The position numbers and the translations under genes were made by a program. Of a stretch of DNA of 47,327 nucleotides, positions 44,086 through 47,327 are shown in pieces. This stretch comes from Nemertoderma westbladi (lineage: Eukaryota > Xenacoelomorpha > Nemertodermatida > Nemertodermatidae): positions 1-47,327 of the forward strand of contig JAUCBJ010007424.1 of NCBI GenBank assembly GCA_032718475.1, written 5' to 3'. How positions within the stretch are numbered: the first letter of the stretch is position 1; the number at the start of each line of letters is the position of its first letter. The notes under the pieces are model-generated. The model was given only the letters and a program-made list of their open reading frames with translations. It was not told the DNA's origin and did not search any database.

Positions 44086-47000
44086 ATGTCTGATACTAAG
44101 CAGAACCTGTCAGATAGTTTATTAGATGTAACTATCTGCGACTCAGATAGAGACGTAGAACCGTCTAGTCGTAAGTTCAGTTCACCTCCCACTGTGAGGA
44201 AGGTCATCCCTCCAGTAGTAATAACGGAACCTAGGCTGGTCCAACATCGTAGGTCTATCATAGGCACTCGAGCTCAGGTCAAACGGGACCAAGAAGCAGC
44301 AGAACAGCAACAACCCGCGAGCCAAGAACTTACTTCTCAACGGCCCAACAGCTCCAGTAGTGAGGATACTGTAGAACTGACACCAGAACGCGGAGCAAAG
44401 ATGATGGATGCGGTTTATTCGGATCCCCTTCTCATCCTTCCTGCAGCCGTACTCACTAGGTTATTGATTGCGGTGGAAGAACACCAGATCGATTGGGCGA
44501 GAAGTAAGCGATCAACTAAAGATAGTTATGAGGGATACACAAGGGAAGAACTGAAGTCTATGGTCGAGTCGCAATGGAACTTCCCCGGACCCGGACTCCC
44601 GTTTGATTTATCAGAAGCTGCCTGGGAAGACATACACCGGATGGGAGTAGCCAAGGAAACCATCGATCCAGCTGTGTGGAAGAGGTCCGCAGCCGGATAC
44701 GCACAGGGATTCTTCAGCTCTATGGAGCGAGTAAAAGGACAACTGTTTCAACAACCACAAGGACCTCAAGAGCAGGGACAACTGCTTTATCAAGTTAGAG
44801 AAAGAATTCTACGAATCAGGCTAATATTATCGGCCTTTGAGGAGGCTTCTAAACGAAGGCAAGACACGTCGTTGCAAGTTGCCGTAAAGGCTTGGTTTCA
44901 AAGGGTGAGTCTCCAGGTTCAAGGAACAGCTCAGTGGAAAGCTCAGCTGGAGGAGCGCTCAACCCATGGAGAATCAACAGACGCTACTTTTTCCCAAGTG
45001 GAAAGTGAAGCGACGGCAGAGAAACCGCATAAGAGGGATGCCATTGACATCTATCTGTCAGACTATCAACGTTTTTTAGGGGATGACGAGTTGAGGAGAA
45101 GGTTAGAGGGACTTAGCCCTAATAGTGAAGGAACCAAGCTTGTGTTGGATGCCATCGATGTGGAAATGAGGGCTGTGAATCAGGCTAAATTTGATGATCA
45201 ACTCCGCCTGACACGAGTCCAAGAAGAAAAAGTAAAGAAAAAACGTATAGAAGACAGAAAGAAAGCAGCAGTCGCAGCTGCCGAAGCGGAAAGGAAAGCA
45301 GCCGAAGAGGAAAGTAAAGCAGCCGAGATGGAAAGAAAAGCGGCAGCGACAGCAGCAGAGGCAAAAGCGGCAGCGACAGCGGCAGAGGCGGAAGCGAAAA
45401 GAAAAGCAGCCGAAATGAAAAGAAAAGCGGAAATGGCAGTGGCAGAAGCAGAACGTAGAGCGGCGGAAGAAATCACCCAATTAGAATTGGAAAACATTCA
45501 GGAGAATCAAGACTGCATAAATAAACAGTTAACAGCTAGTAATATGCAGATGATGAATCGATCTACTCCCAAAAGACAGGGATATACATCATCTGAGGAA
45601 GGCGATACCACCGATACTGAAGGCAAAGGAAATAGATCTCGTCTAAGCAGACGTAAAAGAACATTCCACCGTCAGAAATTGCCTGATTTGCCTCCAGCTG
45701 TTAGAAGGCAACTAAATAACACCAACTTAGGTAGTACAGAACCCACAGACCAAACAATTAAAATAGAAAGACTCCCTACTATAGTAGATGAGCCTGAAAT
45801 AATTAGGCCTGTTCTTGAAATCACCCCTTCGGTGATAGACACACCTGTGCTCCCTGAAACTACCTCTAAATTCCCTCTGCATAGCACTAAGCTACCTGTG
45901 CCCCGTAGAACTGCCCAGGAGACAGTTCAGGTCCTGGACCCCGAGCGAAATATTCATGATTTGTCGCCCGTTGTCCCTCGTCCGCCCGCTACAACGTTGG
46001 CGACTCCCGCTTCGGCGGTCGAATGGGTGGACGAGAGACGACGGGGGATGGATCTCCTGCTCGGACAGATGCAGGAGACTGTTCGACAATTCAAAGGCAC
46101 AGTAAGGGAAAGTAGGCTAGAGTTGCAAGAAGTGCAGCAAAGTATCGCGCTAGAACGCGATAAATTAGTAAATACCCAAAAGGGTATACCACCACCCTCT
46201 GTAACAATGTGTCAACCTGTTAGGTCTGAAGTATCGCATGCGCAAGGTGTGGAGCCTACACGCATCTATACTGCTAGCGAAGTAGAAACTCCTATAGTGA
46301 ACCCTATTAAGGGTAATTATAGAACTGTTGATAATGATATTCCATATAGAACGGATCATAATCCGAGAAATTTATATACCGATAACTCGATATTAAATAA
46401 CGCGATGGCCCAAGAAAGTTTTACGCGTCAAATGGCTAGAACCGAAGCCCGGCAAGCGGTAAAGGTGGGAGAGATCGTCAAGTTCAATGGAGATGAGATG
46501 AAATGGTTACCTTTTAATGAATATTACAAAGATAACATACAGAACTCTGTGCTATCTAATGGAGAGAAACTTAGATTCCTCATCGAGTGTTTGGAAGGAT
46601 CTCCCAAGTTAATGGCGTTAAAGTTTATTGGACATCCAGACGGATTAAGACAAGTTTGGGATACACTTAACATCAGGTATGGTAATATGAATAACATAGC
46701 TGGGTATTTGTATGCAAAGTTGGTAGCGCCCCGAAAGTTTATTAGCAGCGGAATTATAGAATTTTCCGATGAGATTCAGGAGATCTGCAGACAATTAGAT
46801 TGGCTAGGTAAGTCTCATGAGTATCAGAACACTATGGTTATTAGAGCAGTAGCTTCTACTTTACCGAAGGGTGGAGTAGGTACACGCTGGGATAAGAAAG
46901 TGTTATATATGATGGAACAACAACGAAGAGACCCTACCATGGCTGATCTCATGTCATTCCTAGATGGAGAAGTGAAATTACAGCTCCTGAAACTGTCCAG

Positions 47001-47327
47001 AGAGAAGACGCCGGAAAGCAAGGTAAGTGAAAAACCCGTCGCTAGGAGAAAGGTAACACCAGTGTGTTATACAGACGACAGCGAAAGCCAGACTTCTCAA
47101 GGAGAAGATAGCGGAAAAGACACTGAAAGATCTTATTATGTCAATAAAACACCTAACGAACAGGGAAGTAAATTTAAGTCTCGATCCAATGACAAGAGAG
47201 AACAGGTGAGAAAAACTCCTCCTACGTCTCCCAAGCGAATTCAGGTGAGAAAGCCCGAAGAAAGAACGAGAGTGCACTCTGTCACTCAAAATAAGGTAAG
47301 TAACATCAAACCGAAATGTGCGCTGTG
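44086..47327 (+). CDS. BEL/Pao retrotransposon Gag-Pol, 5' part, open at window end
   Basis: ATG 44,086 opens 1,080 codons with no stop before the window ends. Residues 1-360 are hydrophilic and unassigned. Residues about 365-470 form an Ala/Glu/Lys/Arg-rich coiled coil (repeated AAEAERKAAE). Residues about 480-780 are low complexity. Residues about 790-970 match the BEL/Pao Gag-like domain known as DUF1759: VKFNGDEMKWLPFNEYYKD, then a leucine-rich helix with LRFLIECLEGSPK, then WDTLNIRYGN. A Lys/Arg/Ser-rich linker follows, and the window ends at KPKCAL plus TG, probably the first cysteine of a zinc knuckle. By family knowledge, this part packages RNA into virus-like particles. Protease, RT and integrase would lie beyond the window. 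The long N-terminal extension is unusual. Confidence 0.75.
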   Translation, partial: MSDTKQNLSDSLLDVTICDSDRDVEPSSRKFSSPPTVRKVIPPVVITEPRLVQHRRSIIGTRAQVKRDQEAAEQQQPASQELTSQRPNSSSSEDTVELTPERGAKMMDAVYSDPLLILPAAVLTRLLIAVEEHQIDWARSKRSTKDSYEGYTREELKSMVESQWNFPGPGLPFDLSEAAWEDIHRMGVAKETIDPAVWKRSAAGYAQGFFSSMERVKGQLFQQPQGPQEQGQLLYQVRERILRIRLILSAFEEASKRRQDTSLQVAVKAWFQRVSLQVQGTAQWKAQLEERSTHGESTDATFSQVESEATAEKPHKRDAIDIYLSDYQRFLGDDELRRRLEGLSPNSEGTKLVLDAIDVEMRAVNQAKFDDQLRLTRVQEEKVKKKRIEDRKKAAVAAAEAERKAAEEESKAAEMERKAAATAAEAKAAATAAEAEAKRKAAEMKRKAEMAVAEAERRAAEEITQLELENIQENQDCINKQLTASNMQMMNRSTPKRQGYTSSEEGDTTDTEGKGNRSRLSRRKRTFHRQKLPDLPPAVRRQLNNTNLGSTEPTDQTIKIERLPTIVDEPEIIRPVLEITPSVIDTPVLPETTSKFPLHSTKLPVPRRTAQETVQVLDPERNIHDLSPVVPRPPATTLATPASAVEWVDERRRGMDLLLGQMQETVRQFKGTVRESRLELQEVQQSIALERDKLVNTQKGIPPPSVTMCQPVRSEVSHAQGVEPTRIYTASEVETPIVNPIKGNYRTVDNDIPYRTDHNPRNLYTDNSILNNAMAQESFTRQMARTEARQAVKVGEIVKFNGDEMKWLPFNEYYKDNIQNSVLSNGEKLRFLIECLEGSPKLMALKFIGHPDGLRQVWDTLNIRYGNMNNIAGYLYAKLVAPRKFISSGIIEFSDEIQEICRQLDWLGKSHEYQNTMVIRAVASTLPKGGVGTRWDKKVLYMMEQQRRDPTMADLMSFLDGEVKLQLLKLSREKTPESKVSEKPVARRKVTPVCYTDDSESQTSQGEDSGKDTERSYYVNKTPNEQGSKFKSRSNDKREQVRKTPPTSPKRIQVRKPEERTRVHSVTQNKVSNIKPKCAL

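Noticed and set aside
45103-45497. Two minus-strand frames of about 100-125 codons
   Set aside because: Shadows of the biased Ala/Glu/Lys coiled-coil segment in the BEL/Pao frame.

Overview
This is a window of animal nuclear DNA: AT-rich, with spliced and intronless genes, long simple satellites and many decayed transposable elements. A zeta/beta-type 14-3-3 gene, an intronless TRIM-type RING/B-box gene, BEL/Pao and CR1/L2-like retrotransposons and Helentron-like elements together suggest a marine invertebrate. A deuterostome such as an echinoderm seems plausible, but that is an inference from gene style and not something the sequence proves.

Layout. At 1-1.45 kb there is an internally deleted BEL/Pao remnant and a possible LTR. 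At 2.6-4.1 kb lies an unrecognised zinc-knuckle ORF broken by one in-frame TGA and one frameshift. A dispersed repeat with a small conserved ORF follows at 4.4-5.45 kb; its second copy is at 40.9-41.8 kb. At 5.4-6.25 kb is a GC-rich fragment that looks like the 5' part of a non-LTR element, and two inverted repeats lie at 6.4 and 7.1 kb. The TRIM-like gene occupies 7.39-9.41 kb. From 10.3 to 20.5 kb an 18-bp satellite is split by a CR1/L2-like retrotransposon (itself interrupted by a Helentron-like element) and by a 5'-truncated retrotransposon tail. A 30-bp satellite (20.65-21.7 kb), a 44-bp repeat (21.8-22.0 kb) and a fold-back element (22.05-22.8 kb) follow.

An intronless EF-hand gene is at 23.06-23.67 kb and a second Helentron-like copy at 24.2-25.9 kb. 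The 14-3-3 gene spans 28.37-33.25 kb on the minus strand. I resolved five coding exons that splice in frame to 246 residues. Its last intron is almost entirely a 3.5-kb, 15-bp satellite. From 34.8 to 38.1 kb the same Helentron-like termini bound a divergent, longer segment; after it come a transposase-domain fragment, a second disrupted fold-back element and another retrotransposon 3' end. From about 42 kb tandemly duplicated AT-rich leader sequence precedes a BEL/Pao Gag-Pol reading frame that starts at 44,086 and is still open at the window end.

Only three clear host genes are present (TRIM-like, EF-hand, 14-3-3). Nothing suggests that they work together. The strongest unexpected signal is the 14-3-3 intron satellite. 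On the transcribed strand its main monomer contains neither GT nor AG and repeats a branch-point-like CTTAC, while the opposite strand is an array of consensus 5' splice sites (GTAAGT). No search or computation was run; exon boundaries and repeat limits were read by eye.
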